NCBI GenBank assembly: GCA_947630215.1
Contig: CANRGX010000008.1
Coordinates: 1 to 64,000 of the forward strand
Direction: 5' to 3'
From: an uncultured Eisenbergiella sp.
GTDB taxonomy: Bacteria; Bacillota; Clostridia; Lachnospirales; Lachnospiraceae
DNA: 64,000 nucleotides
Shown here one piece after another: positions 15,729-23,520 of the stretch. The notes under the pieces were generated by a model. That model had not been told where the DNA came from. It did not search any database and saw nothing but the letters and a program-made list of their open reading frames with translations. The translations under genes and the position numbers were made by a program. The stretch's first letter is position 1. Each line of letters starts with the position of its first letter.

Positions 15729-17546
15729 ATGGCCATTGGATATCTGCAGATACAGGCGAGGACGGCGCAGGATGCCATCCCGCTGGGAGGGGCGCAAATC
15801 CGCGTTCTGGACGACGAAGGAAATACGCTTTACCGGCTTGTGACGGACGAGAGCGGCGAAACACAGGCCGTGGCGCTGGAAACGCTGGACCGGGGCTTCT
15901 CCCAGAGTCCCGGTTTTCAGGGAGAACCCTATGCCAATTACGGAGTGACGGTGGAAGCGGAAGGATTTGAGCCGGCGACAATTACGGAAATTCCCATTTT
16001 CGACGGAGAGACGGCGGTACTGCCGGTGGCGCTGCTCCCCTTGGAGCAGAATCAGGAACAGGGGGAAAACGAGAAAACGGAGGTGGGGACGCCGGCCGTG
16101 GTCTCGGCACAGGATCGGGATCAGGAAGGAACCGCGCAGACGGAACGGGTACTGCGGCAGGTTGTGCTCCCGGATCCGATTACGGTGCATCTGGGAGCGC
16201 CGGACGCCTATGCGGCCAACGTACAGGTGCCTTTTCTGGATTATGTAAAAAACGTGGCCAGCAGCGAGATTTACCCCACCTGGCCGGAAGCGTCGCTCAA
16301 GGCCAACATTTACGCGATTATGACGTTTGCGCTGAACCGTGTCTACACGGAATGGTATCCAAGCCGCGGCTATGACTTCGATATCACCAACAGTACGGCG
16401 TACGATCAGTATTATGTACCGGGGCATCCCGTTTACAGTTCCATCAGCGACGCCGTGGAGGAGGTGTACGGAGAATATGTCCGCCGCCAGGGGCAGCGCG
16501 CGCCCTATTTCACCTCGTTTTGCAACGGGAGCACCGTGGCCTGCCAGGGAATGTCCCAGTGGGGGACGGTTTCGCTGGCCAATCAGGGCTATACGCCGCT
16601 GCAGATCTTGCGGTACTATTATCCCGGCGATATCGGGATTGACAGAACCAATATTGTAGCGGGCGGGCTGTCCTCCTATCCGGGTACGCCCCTGCGCCGG
16701 GGAAGCACGGGGCTGGACGTCCAGACCATCCAGTCCTATTTGAACCGTATCCGGCGAAACTATCCGGCGATCCCTGCGATAACCGATTCTGCGGGGAACT
16801 TCGGAGAGAGCACGAAAGCCGCGGTCGAGACGTTTCAGCGGATTTTCAATCTGAGCCCGGACGGCATTGTCGGCAGGGCCACCTGGTATAAGCTGTCCAG
16901 CGTTTATACGGCGGTTACCAGACTGGCGGAATTGGACAGCGAGGGGACGGATCTGGGAATCGGCACGGTTCCGCCGTCCTCCGTGCTTCGGCAGGGGGCG
17001 CGGGGACAGGACGTGGTGACGCTGCAGTACCTTTTAAACGTGGTGTCCCGCTACTATAACCAGGTGCCCGCGCCGGCCCAGGACGGAATATTCGGCAGCA
17101 AAACCGGGCAGTCTGTGGAAGCGTTCCAGCGACAGATGGGACTTACGGCGGACGGAATCGTGGGCCCGCGCACCTGGCAGGCACTGTATGATGTGTATCT
17201 GGGAATTGGGGAAAATGTGCCGATGCCCGGACCGGCGGAGGACGACGTCACCTATACGGTCAGGGCCGGAGACAGTCTCTGGCTGATCGCACAGCGGTAC
17301 GGCACTACGGTAGAAGCGATCAAACAGGCCAACGGACTGACCGGGGACGCCCTTCAGATCGGGCAGGTGCTGCGCATTCCCGTGCCTGCGCGTCCCTATG
17401 TGGAATATATCGTGCAGGCCGGAGACAGTCTCTGGCTGATTGCGCAGCGGTACGGCACTACGGTAGAAGCGATCAAACAGGCCAACGGACTGGTCGGAAA
17501 TGAACTTCAGATTGGACAGAAGCTGCGAATCCCCGTGCCGGGCTAA
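15729..17546 (+). CDS. SpoIID-like / peptidoglycan-binding / LysM protein
   Basis: 605 residues without signal peptide. Order: a carboxypeptidase-regulatory-like beta domain (about 1-110); an acidic linker; a SpoIID/LytB-like region (about 165-310) with EASLKANIYAIMTFALNRVY and GMSQWGTVSLANQGYTPLQI; two PG_binding_1 domains (about 320-395 and 420-490), each with the DGIVG turn; and two LysM domains (about 510-555 and 560-604) nearly identical to each other. All these bind or act on peptidoglycan. As no export signal is present, a likely site is the spore coat or cortex boundary, where mother-cell-made LysM proteins assemble; that is inference. AAAGGA nine bases before ATG sets the start. Confidence 0.78.
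   Translation: MAIGYLQIQARTAQDAIPLGGAQIRVLDDEGNTLYRLVTDESGETQAVALETLDRGFSQSPGFQGEPYANYGVTVEAEGFEPATITEIPIFDGETAVLPVALLPLEQNQEQGENEKTEVGTPAVVSAQDRDQEGTAQTERVLRQVVLPDPITVHLGAPDAYAANVQVPFLDYVKNVASSEIYPTWPEASLKANIYAIMTFALNRVYTEWYPSRGYDFDITNSTAYDQYYVPGHPVYSSISDAVEEVYGEYVRRQGQRAPYFTSFCNGSTVACQGMSQWGTVSLANQGYTPLQILRYYYPGDIGIDRTNIVAGGLSSYPGTPLRRGSTGLDVQTIQSYLNRIRRNYPAIPAITDSAGNFGESTKAAVETFQRIFNLSPDGIVGRATWYKLSSVYTAVTRLAELDSEGTDLGIGTVPPSSVLRQGARGQDVVTLQYLLNVVSRYYNQVPAPAQDGIFGSKTGQSVEAFQRQMGLTADGIVGPRTWQALYDVYLGIGENVPMPGPAEDDVTYTVRAGDSLWLIAQRYGTTVEAIKQANGLTGDALQIGQVLRIPVPARPYVEYIVQAGDSLWLIAQRYGTTVEAIKQANGLVGNELQIGQKLRIPVPG
17265..17339 (+). repeat. LysM-coding repeat, copy 1
   Basis: 75 bases that match 17418-17492 at 73 of 75 positions. 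It codes for the conserved LysM core (GDSLWLIAQRYGTTVEAIKQ). The near identity at DNA level points to a recent duplication or gene conversion. Confidence 0.85.
17418..17492 (+). repeat. LysM-coding repeat, copy 2
   Basis: Second copy, 153 bases (51 codons) after the first, keeping frame. The only differences are two third-position changes. Confidence 0.85.
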
Positions 17547-17594
17547 AGCCCTCCCTTATGATAGAGAACGGCCCTTTGTCCGGGGCAGTGGGGG

Positions 17595-18380
17595 TCAGCC
17601 CTGTTTATAGCGGGACAGAAACTGTTTTGTCCGTTCTTCCTTCGGATTTTCAAAGACCTCCCTGGGATCGCCCTGTTCCACAATGACGCCCTCGTCCATG
17701 AAGATCACCTGGTCGGCCACGTCCCGTGCGAAGGCCATTTCATGGGTGACGATGATCATGGTGGTATTCTGGACGGCCAGTTCCCGGATGACGCGGAGAA
17801 CTTCTCCGGTCAGCTCCGGATCCAGGGCGGAGGTGGGCTCGTCGAAACAGAGGATATCCGGATGCAGTGCCAGGGCCCGGGCAATCGCCACGCGCTGGCA
17901 CTGACCGCCGGAGAGCTGGTGGGGATAGTTGTCCGTCCGGTTGGACAGTCCCATCTGCTCCAGCAGTTTGCGGGCGTGCGTTTCGATTCCGGCATACAGC
18001 TCCTTCTTTTTCGCCTGAAAGCCGGGCTGCTGGGCCGCCAGCAGCTTGGGCGCCAGCATCACGTTTTCCAGCGCCGTATACTGGGGAAACAGGTTGAAGG
18101 ACTGGAATACCAGTCCGAAGTGGAGACGCTTCTGTCGGATGGAGGCTTCGTTTTGTGTGGCGGGATCGGCGGCGTCAAACAGCGTTTCGCCGTTGACCCG
18201 GATGATACCCTTATCCGGCCGTTCCAGAAAATTCAGACAGCGCAGCAGCGTGGTCTTGCCGCTGCCGGAGGATCCGATGATGGAGAGCGCCTGTCCCTTT
18301 TCCAGCGTCAGGTCAATATCTTTCAGTACGGCCGTGCGGCCGAAGGTTTTCCAAAGATTCTTTGCTTCTAAAATCGGCAT
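17595..18380 (-). CDS. Polar amino-acid ABC transporter ATP-binding protein (GlnQ type)
   Basis: 261 residues from ATG at 18380, preceded by GGGGGAAG; the open frame extends 14 codons upstream into the permease gene but has no site there. Walker A GSSGSGKTT, signature LSGGQCQRVAIARALA, Walker B ILCFDEPTSALDPE and the H-loop IIVTHEMAFARDVAD are all intact, with the polar-amino-acid-family ending. It supplies ATP hydrolysis for the importer formed with the permease and binding protein upstream on this strand. It converges with the LysM gene from the left. Confidence 0.92.
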   Translation of the reverse strand: MPILEAKNLWKTFGRTAVLKDIDLTLEKGQALSIIGSSGSGKTTLLRCLNFLERPDKGIIRVNGETLFDAADPATQNEASIRQKRLHFGLVFQSFNLFPQYTALENVMLAPKLLAAQQPGFQAKKKELYAGIETHARKLLEQMGLSNRTDNYPHQLSGGQCQRVAIARALALHPDILCFDEPTSALDPELTGEVLRVIRELAVQNTTMIIVTHEMAFARDVADQVIFMDEGVIVEQGDPREVFENPKEERTKQFLSRYKQG

Positions 18381-18393
18381 GGTTTTCTTCCCC

Positions 18394-19080
18394 CTATCTG
18401 AAATAGTCCAGTTTCTTCTCAAGACGTCCCAGCAGAAGGGTCAGGATGCCGTTGAAAATCAGATAATAGATCGCCGTGAAAAACAGCGGCCAGATGGCGC
18501 CGGAAATGCCGTGGGAGCCCTTCAGGAACGACTGCCCGGCCCAGATGATCTCCTGCAGGGCGATGATGCGGGAAAGGGAAGTGTCCTTTACCAGCGTAAT
18601 GATTTCGTTGGACATGGGCGGGACGATCCGTTTGATCATCTGAAGCAGCTTGATCCGGAAAAAGATCTGGCTTTTTTTTATACCCAGCACAAGCCCCGCT
18701 TCCTCCTGTCCCACAGGGACGCTCTGGATGCCGCCCCGGTAGATTTCGGAAAAATAACAGGCATAGTTGAAGATGAAAGCGGCGGAAGCGGCCAGGAACC
18801 GTCCGGTTTCACCGCCGCCCCAGATGGGATTGTTCAGGATCAGCCCCGGAAAGTAATAGATGATCAAAAGCTGAATCATCAGCGGCGTGCCGCGCACCAC
18901 CCAGACCACCAGCTTGGCGATCAGGCTGAGAGGCTGAAACCGGGACATGGAGCAAAAGGCGATGATCAGTCCCAGGGGAAACGCGCCCAAAAGGGTGACG
19001 AGGAAAAGCTTCAGCGTCTGTAAAAAGCCGATGTTCAGCGCGTTTATGACCACCGGCATCTGTTCCAGGATCAGTTTCAT
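18394..19080 (-). CDS. Polar amino-acid ABC transporter permease (HisM/GlnP type)
   Basis: 228 residues. A classic BPD_transp_1 permease: first helix with LQTLKLFLVTLLGAFPLGLI, the family motif VWVVRGTPLMIQLLIIYYF, and the EAA-like loop VPVGQEEAGLVLGIKKSQIF which contacts the ATPase. About five membrane helices. It ends 13 bases before the ATPase start, so the two genes are co-translated. The FFP/GGGE insertion near 90 varies from close homologues but lies in a periplasm-facing loop. Confidence 0.9.
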   Translation of the reverse strand: MKLILEQMPVVINALNIGFLQTLKLFLVTLLGAFPLGLIIAFCSMSRFQPLSLIAKLVVWVVRGTPLMIQLLIIYYFPGLILNNPIWGGGETGRFLAASAAFIFNYACYFSEIYRGGIQSVPVGQEEAGLVLGIKKSQIFFRIKLLQMIKRIVPPMSNEIITLVKDTSLSRIIALQEIIWAGQSFLKGSHGISGAIWPLFFTAIYYLIFNGILTLLLGRLEKKLDYFR

Positions 19081-19107
19081 AAGGTCTTCCCGCTTTCTTT
19101 AGAAACA

Positions 19108-19132
19108 AGAGGGCGGACAAGTGCCGCCCTCT
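19108..19132 (-). terminator. Intercistronic hairpin between binding-protein and permease genes
   Basis: AGAGGGCGG (19108-19116) and CCGCCCTCT (19124-19132) form a perfect nine-pair stem with a seven-base loop. On the minus strand it is followed by TGTTTCTAAAG, a weak T-tract. Such partial terminators or stabilising hairpins often let the binding protein be made in excess over permease and ATPase. Confidence 0.6.
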
Positions 19133-19193
19133 GATTGGGTACGATAGGTTGGTTTGAAACACAGTGCGGCCGGTCTTTTTGGCGGCGTGCTTC

Positions 19194-20054
19194 TTACTGT
19201 TCGATCAGCGCGGCCTGTACGCCGTAGGTTTCCGCGCAGGTTGTCATGGTTCCGTCCGCGTAGCTGGTCTTGAAAAAGTCGTTGAGCGCAGCGGCCAGAT
19301 CGGAGCCCTTGCGGAAGCCGACGCCGTATTCCTCGCTGTTTAAGCCGATGGTATAGGTCAGATCCGCATATCCGGTGCCTTCGCCTACCATTGCGCCGGC
19401 CATCAGAGAATCGATAATGGCGGCGTCGGAGGTGCCTGCGGCCACTTCCATCAGCGCGTCAGACTGGGCGGTCACGGGCGTGCAGGTAAGTCCCAGGGCC
19501 TGGGCCTGCTGTTCGCCGGCGCTTCCGGCTTCCACCGCGAAGCTCAAACCGGAAAGACTGTCCACATCCTGATACTGATCCGCCGTGTCGGCGGGCACGA
19601 TCACCACCTGGGCGTTGTTGCAGTATGCGTTAGAGCATTCCATGGAGCTGGTCACCTCGTCGGTCAGCGTCATGCCGTTCCACACGCAGTCGATGGTCTT
19701 GCCGTCCAGCTCTAAAACCTTGTTGTCCCAGTCGATGACAATAAATTCCGCTTCCACGCCGAGACTTTCGGCAAACGCCTTGGCCATATCCGCGTCGAAA
19801 CCGATCCATTCGCCGCTTTCGTCCTGATAGTCCATGGGCTCAAACTCCGTGATGCCCACCACCAGGGTACCCTTGCCCTGCACATAGGCCAGGTCGCTTT
19901 CGTCCGCAGCGTCGTTTTCGGCAGGAGCCGTGGTTTCTACAGGAGCTGCGGTTTCATCGGAAGCCGCGGTTTCGGCGGGAGCCGCAGAGTTTCCGCACGC
20001 GACCAGGGAAAACGCCATGGCCAGCGTCAGTGTCATTGCCAGTAATTTTTTCAT
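19194..20054 (-). CDS. Amino-acid ABC transporter substrate-binding lipoprotein
   Basis: 286 residues from ATG at 20054; an in-frame TTG five codons earlier overlaps the GGAGGAG site, so it is not used. The signal MKKLLAMTLTLAMAFSLVAC ends with LVAC, lipidated at Cys20. A low-complexity Ala/Glu/Thr linker (about 21-55) precedes an SBP_bac_3 domain: LVVGITEFEPMDYQDESGEW, FDADMAKAFAESLGVEAEFI and the cysteine/asparagine-containing VWNGMTLTDE, typical of polar amino-acid receptors including cystine and glutamine binders. It is the first gene of the minus-strand operon and hands ligand to the permease. Confidence 0.9.
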   Translation of the reverse strand: MKKLLAMTLTLAMAFSLVACGNSAAPAETAASDETAAPVETTAPAENDAADESDLAYVQGKGTLVVGITEFEPMDYQDESGEWIGFDADMAKAFAESLGVEAEFIVIDWDNKVLELDGKTIDCVWNGMTLTDEVTSSMECSNAYCNNAQVVIVPADTADQYQDVDSLSGLSFAVEAGSAGEQQAQALGLTCTPVTAQSDALMEVAAGTSDAAIIDSLMAGAMVGEGTGYADLTYTIGLNSEEYGVGFRKGSDLAAALNDFFKTSYADGTMTTCAETYGVQAALIEQ

Positions 20055-20095
20055 TTTTTTCTCCTCCAAATCTGTTGTAGTCGTGCTACGTCACA

Positions 20096-20124
20096 ATATT
20101 AGCAAGTTAGCAGACTAAAGTCAA
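20096..20124 (-). promoter_or_regulatory. Sigma-A promoter of the amino-acid ABC operon
   Basis: On the minus strand TTGACT (20119-20124) and TAATAT (20096-20101) are separated by exactly 17 bases, about 40 bases before the binding-protein start codon. Confidence 0.8.
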
Positions 20125-20184
20125 CCATAAAAATGAGGAATACCCGAATTTCCTGACCGCATATTCTGTATAGGAGGTGAGACA

Positions 20185-20655
20185 ATGAACAAAAACCGTC
20201 TGACGCTTGCCGTTTGTATTGCGCTTCCGCTTTTGGTGGGCGGGCTGTCTGCCCTGTTATCGGGCGGCGGGATGCAGGACTTTGCCATGCTGGAGAAACC
20301 GCCGCTGTCGCCGCCGGGCTGGCTGTTTCCTGTGGTGTGGACCGTGCTGTATGTACTGATGGGGATCGCGTCCTATCTGGTGCTGTCTTCACAGGCGGAT
20401 CGCGTAGAGATTCAGAAGGCCCTTCTCGTCTATTTTTATCAGCTTGTGGTCAATTTTCTCTGGCCGGTTTTTTTCTTTGATTTTGGCTGGTATCTGTTTT
20501 CCTTCTTCTGGCTGCTTCTGCTCTGGGTGCTGATTGTGGTGACCATCCGGCGGTTTTGGCACATTTCCCGCCCGGCGGCATATCTGATGGTGCCCTATCT
20601 TTTGTGGGTGACCTTTGCGGGGTATCTGAATCTGGGAATCTGGCTGCTGAACTGA
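20185..20655 (+). CDS. tspO: TspO/MBR-family tryptophan-rich sensory protein
   Basis: 156 residues, ATG after TAGGAGGTGA. Five hydrophobic helices with the family's motifs: KPPLSPPGWLFPVVWTVLYVLMGIASY, then VVNFLWPVFFFDFGWYLFSFFW and a last LVPYLLWVTFAGYLNLGIW-like segment. Homologues bind porphyrins and handle photo-oxidative or other stress in membranes. It is divergently placed from the amino-acid ABC operon with about 130 bases between. Confidence 0.9.
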   Translation: MNKNRLTLAVCIALPLLVGGLSALLSGGGMQDFAMLEKPPLSPPGWLFPVVWTVLYVLMGIASYLVLSSQADRVEIQKALLVYFYQLVVNFLWPVFFFDFGWYLFSFFWLLLLWVLIVVTIRRFWHISRPAAYLMVPYLLWVTFAGYLNLGIWLLN

Positions 20656-20680
20656 CCGCCTTTGCCGGATGGCGGTTTTG
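20655..20680 (+). terminator. Short terminator after tspO
   Basis: ACCGCC (20655-20660) pairs with GGCGGT (20671-20676) and is followed by TTTTG-like sequence; it overlaps the stop codon. Confidence 0.45.
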
Positions 20681-20713
20681 GAAAAGGGGGTAGGCGTTTT
20701 TTTACTTTTGTGC

Positions 20714-20719
20714 TATACT
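20714..20719 (+). promoter_or_regulatory. Extended -10 promoter for the Dabb gene
   Basis: TGC-TATACT lies 42 bases before the ATG; no clear -35 hexamer, which suits an extended -10 type. Confidence 0.4.
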
Positions 20720-20760
20720 TCCTTTGAAAAAACCGGCTTATCCGGGAATGGAGGAAAACA

Positions 20761-21063
20761 ATGGTCAGACATATGATTTTATGGCAGTTGAAGGACGGAT
20801 ACACGGAGCAGGAAAAGGCCGCCGTCAAGGAAGGGATCAAATCCGGGCTGGAGGGACTTGCAGGCAGGATCCCGGGGCTCGTTTCCATCCGGGTACACAC
20901 CGAGGGGCTGGCTTCCTCCAACGCGGATCTGATGCTGGATTCCACCTTTGTGGACGCGGCCTCGCTCAAGGGCTACAGTGTGCACCCGGAACACGTAAAG
21001 GTGGCGGATGGCAGGGTGCGGCCCTTTGTGAAAATCCGGCTGTGTATGGATTACGAAGAATAG
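20761..21063 (+). CDS. Dabb-family (stress-responsive alpha/beta barrel) protein
   Basis: 100 residues, a full single domain. VRHMILWQLKDGYTEQEKAA, the middle IPGLVSIRVHTEGL and DLMLDSTFVDAASLKGYSVHPEH match the Dabb family (PF07876), which forms dimeric ferredoxin-like barrels. Members include plant stress proteins and polyketide cyclases; bacterial copies mostly have no known role. GGAGG eight bases before the ATG. Single-gene unit. Confidence 0.85.
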   Translation: MVRHMILWQLKDGYTEQEKAAVKEGIKSGLEGLAGRIPGLVSIRVHTEGLASSNADLMLDSTFVDAASLKGYSVHPEHVKVADGRVRPFVKIRLCMDYEE

Positions 21064-21152
21064 GTATTTTTTGTCACTCTCTTGTATTGCGGGAATAGGA
21101 TATAGAGAGAACCCAAGCGGTTCCTACAATACGAAAAGAGAGAGGTTTTATC

Positions 21153-22004
21153 ATGGCACAATTTACCAATCAGGCCCGTCTGGCGTACAACAATTCGGTG
21201 ACGAATTCCAATGTCGCGGTGGGTGAGATACGCGAGGTGTTGTCCGCGGCAAAAACGGCGGTCCGGGAGGAATACGGACAAAACGACAGGGTGACCTATA
21301 TTGTCAGCATTGTCAATTCCGGCACGGCAGCGCTGTCCGGCATTTCCGTAACGGATAATCTGGGCGCCTATACCGTAGGCGCGCAGCAGGTGACGCCGCT
21401 GACCTACAGCGCAGGGACGATCCGCTATTATTCTGACGGCGTTTTGCAGAACGCGCCCGCCGTTACGGCAGGGCCCCCTCTGGTGATTTCCAATCTTACG
21501 GTTCCCGCCGGCGGCAATGTGCTTCTGATCTATGAAGCGCAGGTGAATCAGTTCGCACCGCTGGGAGCCAACGCGGCCATCATCAACCAGGCCGTTGTCA
21601 GCGGTACCGGCGTTACGCCCGTCACCGTGACGGAGACGGTTACGGCGGAGAGCGAACCCATTTTGAGCATCACCAAGTCCGTCAGCCCGGTGCCCGTAAC
21701 GGAAAACGGCACCCTGACCTATACGTTTCTGATCCAGAACACGGGCAATGCCGCGGCGGACGCAGCGGCGGCGGCCGTTATTACGGATACGTTCAATCCT
21801 GTCCTCACCAACCTGTCCGTCACCTTCAACGGGGCGGCCTGGTCTGAGGGGACGAATTATACCTACAGCGAAATGACCGGAATTTTCACCACCGTTTCCG
21901 GCCAGGTGACGGTTCCCGCGGCCACCTATACGCAGGATCCGGCCACCGGCGTCTTTAGCATCAACCCCGGCGTCAGCACGCTGATCATTTCCGGAACGGT
22001 CTGA
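21153..22004 (+). CDS. DUF11-domain repeat protein without signal peptide
   Basis: 283 residues; AGAGAGG precedes ATG. Two DUF11-like beta-sandwich units: VTYIVSIVNSGTAALSGISVTDNLG (about 49-75) and LTYTFLIQNTGNAAADAAAA (about 188-215), each followed by the V.DT or VTDN phrase typical of the family. The protein is rich in Thr, Val and Ala and nearly free of Cys. DUF11 proteins are usually surface or spore-envelope structures; here no signal peptide or sorting motif is seen, so self-assembly in a mother cell or non-classical export is possible. A bidirectional terminator follows. Confidence 0.72.
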   Translation: MAQFTNQARLAYNNSVTNSNVAVGEIREVLSAAKTAVREEYGQNDRVTYIVSIVNSGTAALSGISVTDNLGAYTVGAQQVTPLTYSAGTIRYYSDGVLQNAPAVTAGPPLVISNLTVPAGGNVLLIYEAQVNQFAPLGANAAIINQAVVSGTGVTPVTVTETVTAESEPILSITKSVSPVPVTENGTLTYTFLIQNTGNAAADAAAAAVITDTFNPVLTNLSVTFNGAAWSEGTNYTYSEMTGIFTTVSGQVTVPAATYTQDPATGVFSINPGVSTLIISGTV

Positions 22005-22033
22005 GTTTCGGTTGTCCGGCCGGGACAAAAGGA

Positions 22034-22068
22034 AAGGGGCGCCGCAGGTTTCTGCGGTGCCCCTTGTT
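22034..22068. terminator. Bidirectional terminator between convergent genes
   Basis: AAGGGGCGCCGCAG (22034-22047) pairs with CTGCGGTGCCCCTT (22052-22065), with one G-U pair, then TTGTT on the plus strand. The genes on both sides converge on it. Confidence 0.75.
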
Positions 22069-22096
22069 GCAGCACATTATTCTTGATACTGAAGCC

Positions 22097-22531
22097 TCAT
22101 AGGTAGCTGCGCAGCTCCCGGCACAGCTTTTCCTCAATGGAAACCAGACGGGTGCAGATGTCCTTCGACGTTTCGTCCGCCGCCTTGTACTGGTTTAAAT
22201 AGCGGTGCAGGGTTTTGATGCCCATATTGCAGCCGTCGGTGATCAGATCCGCCACCGTGGCGTCGCTGTCGTCCACGGTCATTTTCATGTTGGTTTTCAT
22301 CCAGGACATACTTTTGGCGATGGGCGTCGGATCCTTTTCCTCGCTCTGGTGCCGGGCAAGCTGGCTGTGGATTTCCGCTTCCAGCTTTTCGTGATGGCTT
22401 TTGCTCTCGTTTAAAAGCTGTTTCATGGCGGAGTCGCCGATGCGGTCGATCACCTCGTCGATGGAGGAAATGGCCATTTTTGTGCCCGCGTCACATTCCT
22501 TGAGCAAATATACCGTGTCTTTATTCTCCAT
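22097..22531 (-). CDS. Small helical protein, possibly ferritin-like (DUF2383-like)
   Basis: 144 residues from the ATG at 22531, chosen because GGGAG lies ten bases before it and the upstream extension looks like leader. The sequence is made of four amphipathic helices with LLKECDAGTKMAISSIDEVI first, then KQLLNESKSHHEKLEAEIHS, an MSWMKTNMKM helix and TDGCNMGIKTLHRYLNQY. This pattern resembles four-helix-bundle families such as DUF2383. It has scattered His and Glu that could bind metal, but I cannot confirm a ferroxidase-like set. Cytosolic, role unknown. Confidence 0.6.
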   Translation of the reverse strand: MENKDTVYLLKECDAGTKMAISSIDEVIDRIGDSAMKQLLNESKSHHEKLEAEIHSQLARHQSEEKDPTPIAKSMSWMKTNMKMTVDDSDATVADLITDGCNMGIKTLHRYLNQYKAADETSKDICTRLVSIEEKLCRELRSYL

Positions 22532-22756
22532 GTCTGTCTCCCTTCTGCCGCCCGGACTGTCTCCGGCCGTTTTTTTTAGTATGTCCTGTCGCCGCGCTTT
22601 CATGCGCAGCGCGCAAAAGAAATAGCCTTTTCGATCAGATCCCATATTTATTTTAGGAAGTAGATCAAGTATAATGTGATCATACGTGATACAGACGCCG
22701 GCTCATATCCGGTCAAAAGAGGAGCATGGGCAAAGGCGTATCGTTTGGAGGAAAAG

Positions 22757-23470
22757 ATGTACGGCAAAGCAACCGCGGCGGAACTGCTGAGAAAGAAAAA
22801 AGTGATTTTTTTTGACGTAGGATATACGCTTGCTTACCCGGCCTCCGGGGACTGGATGTTCACAAAGAAATTTTATGAACTGGTCGGCGGCGGGCTGGAT
22901 TCGCACAGCCCGGAGGAAATACAGAGGGCCAGGGAAACCGGTGATGCCTTTCTGGGGAAGCATCACCGGGTAAAGGATATTGATACGGAATACGAACAGT
23001 TCATTCACTTTTATGCAATTATTTCGGAAAAACTCGATCTTCATCTGACGAAAGATGAAATTCGGGCAATCGCGTATGATCGCACTTATAACATGGAGAA
23101 TTATGCGGCATATCCGGATGGCAGGGAGGTTTTGGAAATCCTCAGTAAGTCCCACAGGCTCGGCGTTATTTCAGATACGTGGCCCAGTATCGAACTCCAG
23201 CTTTCCTCCATGGGACTGCGCGATTATTTTTCCTTTTGCACATACAGTTGTTTTCTCGGAACCTTTAAGCCGGATAAACGAATGTATCTGGACGCTCTCA
23301 CAAAATGCGGGTGCAGTGCAAAAGATACGGTGTTCCTTGATGATTCGCTAAGGAATCTGGAGGGAGCGGCGAGGCTTGGCATAACGCCTGTTCTCGTCGC
23401 CGCCAATCCGGCCTCCGACGTCGCTTCGCCCTATTTGAAGATCCGTTCCCTTTCCGAATTGATCGGCTGA
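22757..23470 (+). CDS. HAD-family hydrolase
   Basis: 237 residues from ATG 22757, after TTGGAGG; the frame upstream lacks a site. KVIFFDVGYTL holds the nucleophile Asp in a DVGYT form (the second Asp of the usual DxD motif is replaced by Gly, as in some subfamilies), VISDTW is motif II, the lysine comes in LGTFKPDKRMY, and TVFLDDSLRNLEGA is the metal-binding acidic motif. A helical cap lies at about 35-110. This looks like a REG-2/PGP-like phosphatase, but the missing acid makes activity less certain. It leads a plus-strand group with three carbohydrate genes. Confidence 0.78.
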   Translation: MYGKATAAELLRKKKVIFFDVGYTLAYPASGDWMFTKKFYELVGGGLDSHSPEEIQRARETGDAFLGKHHRVKDIDTEYEQFIHFYAIISEKLDLHLTKDEIRAIAYDRTYNMENYAAYPDGREVLEILSKSHRLGVISDTWPSIELQLSSMGLRDYFSFCTYSCFLGTFKPDKRMYLDALTKCGCSAKDTVFLDDSLRNLEGAARLGITPVLVAANPASDVASPYLKIRSLSELIG

Positions 23471-23520
23471 CCTGCCGGTTGATCCATAACCCGAAACCCT
23501 TTGCAGAGAGGAGATGCACA

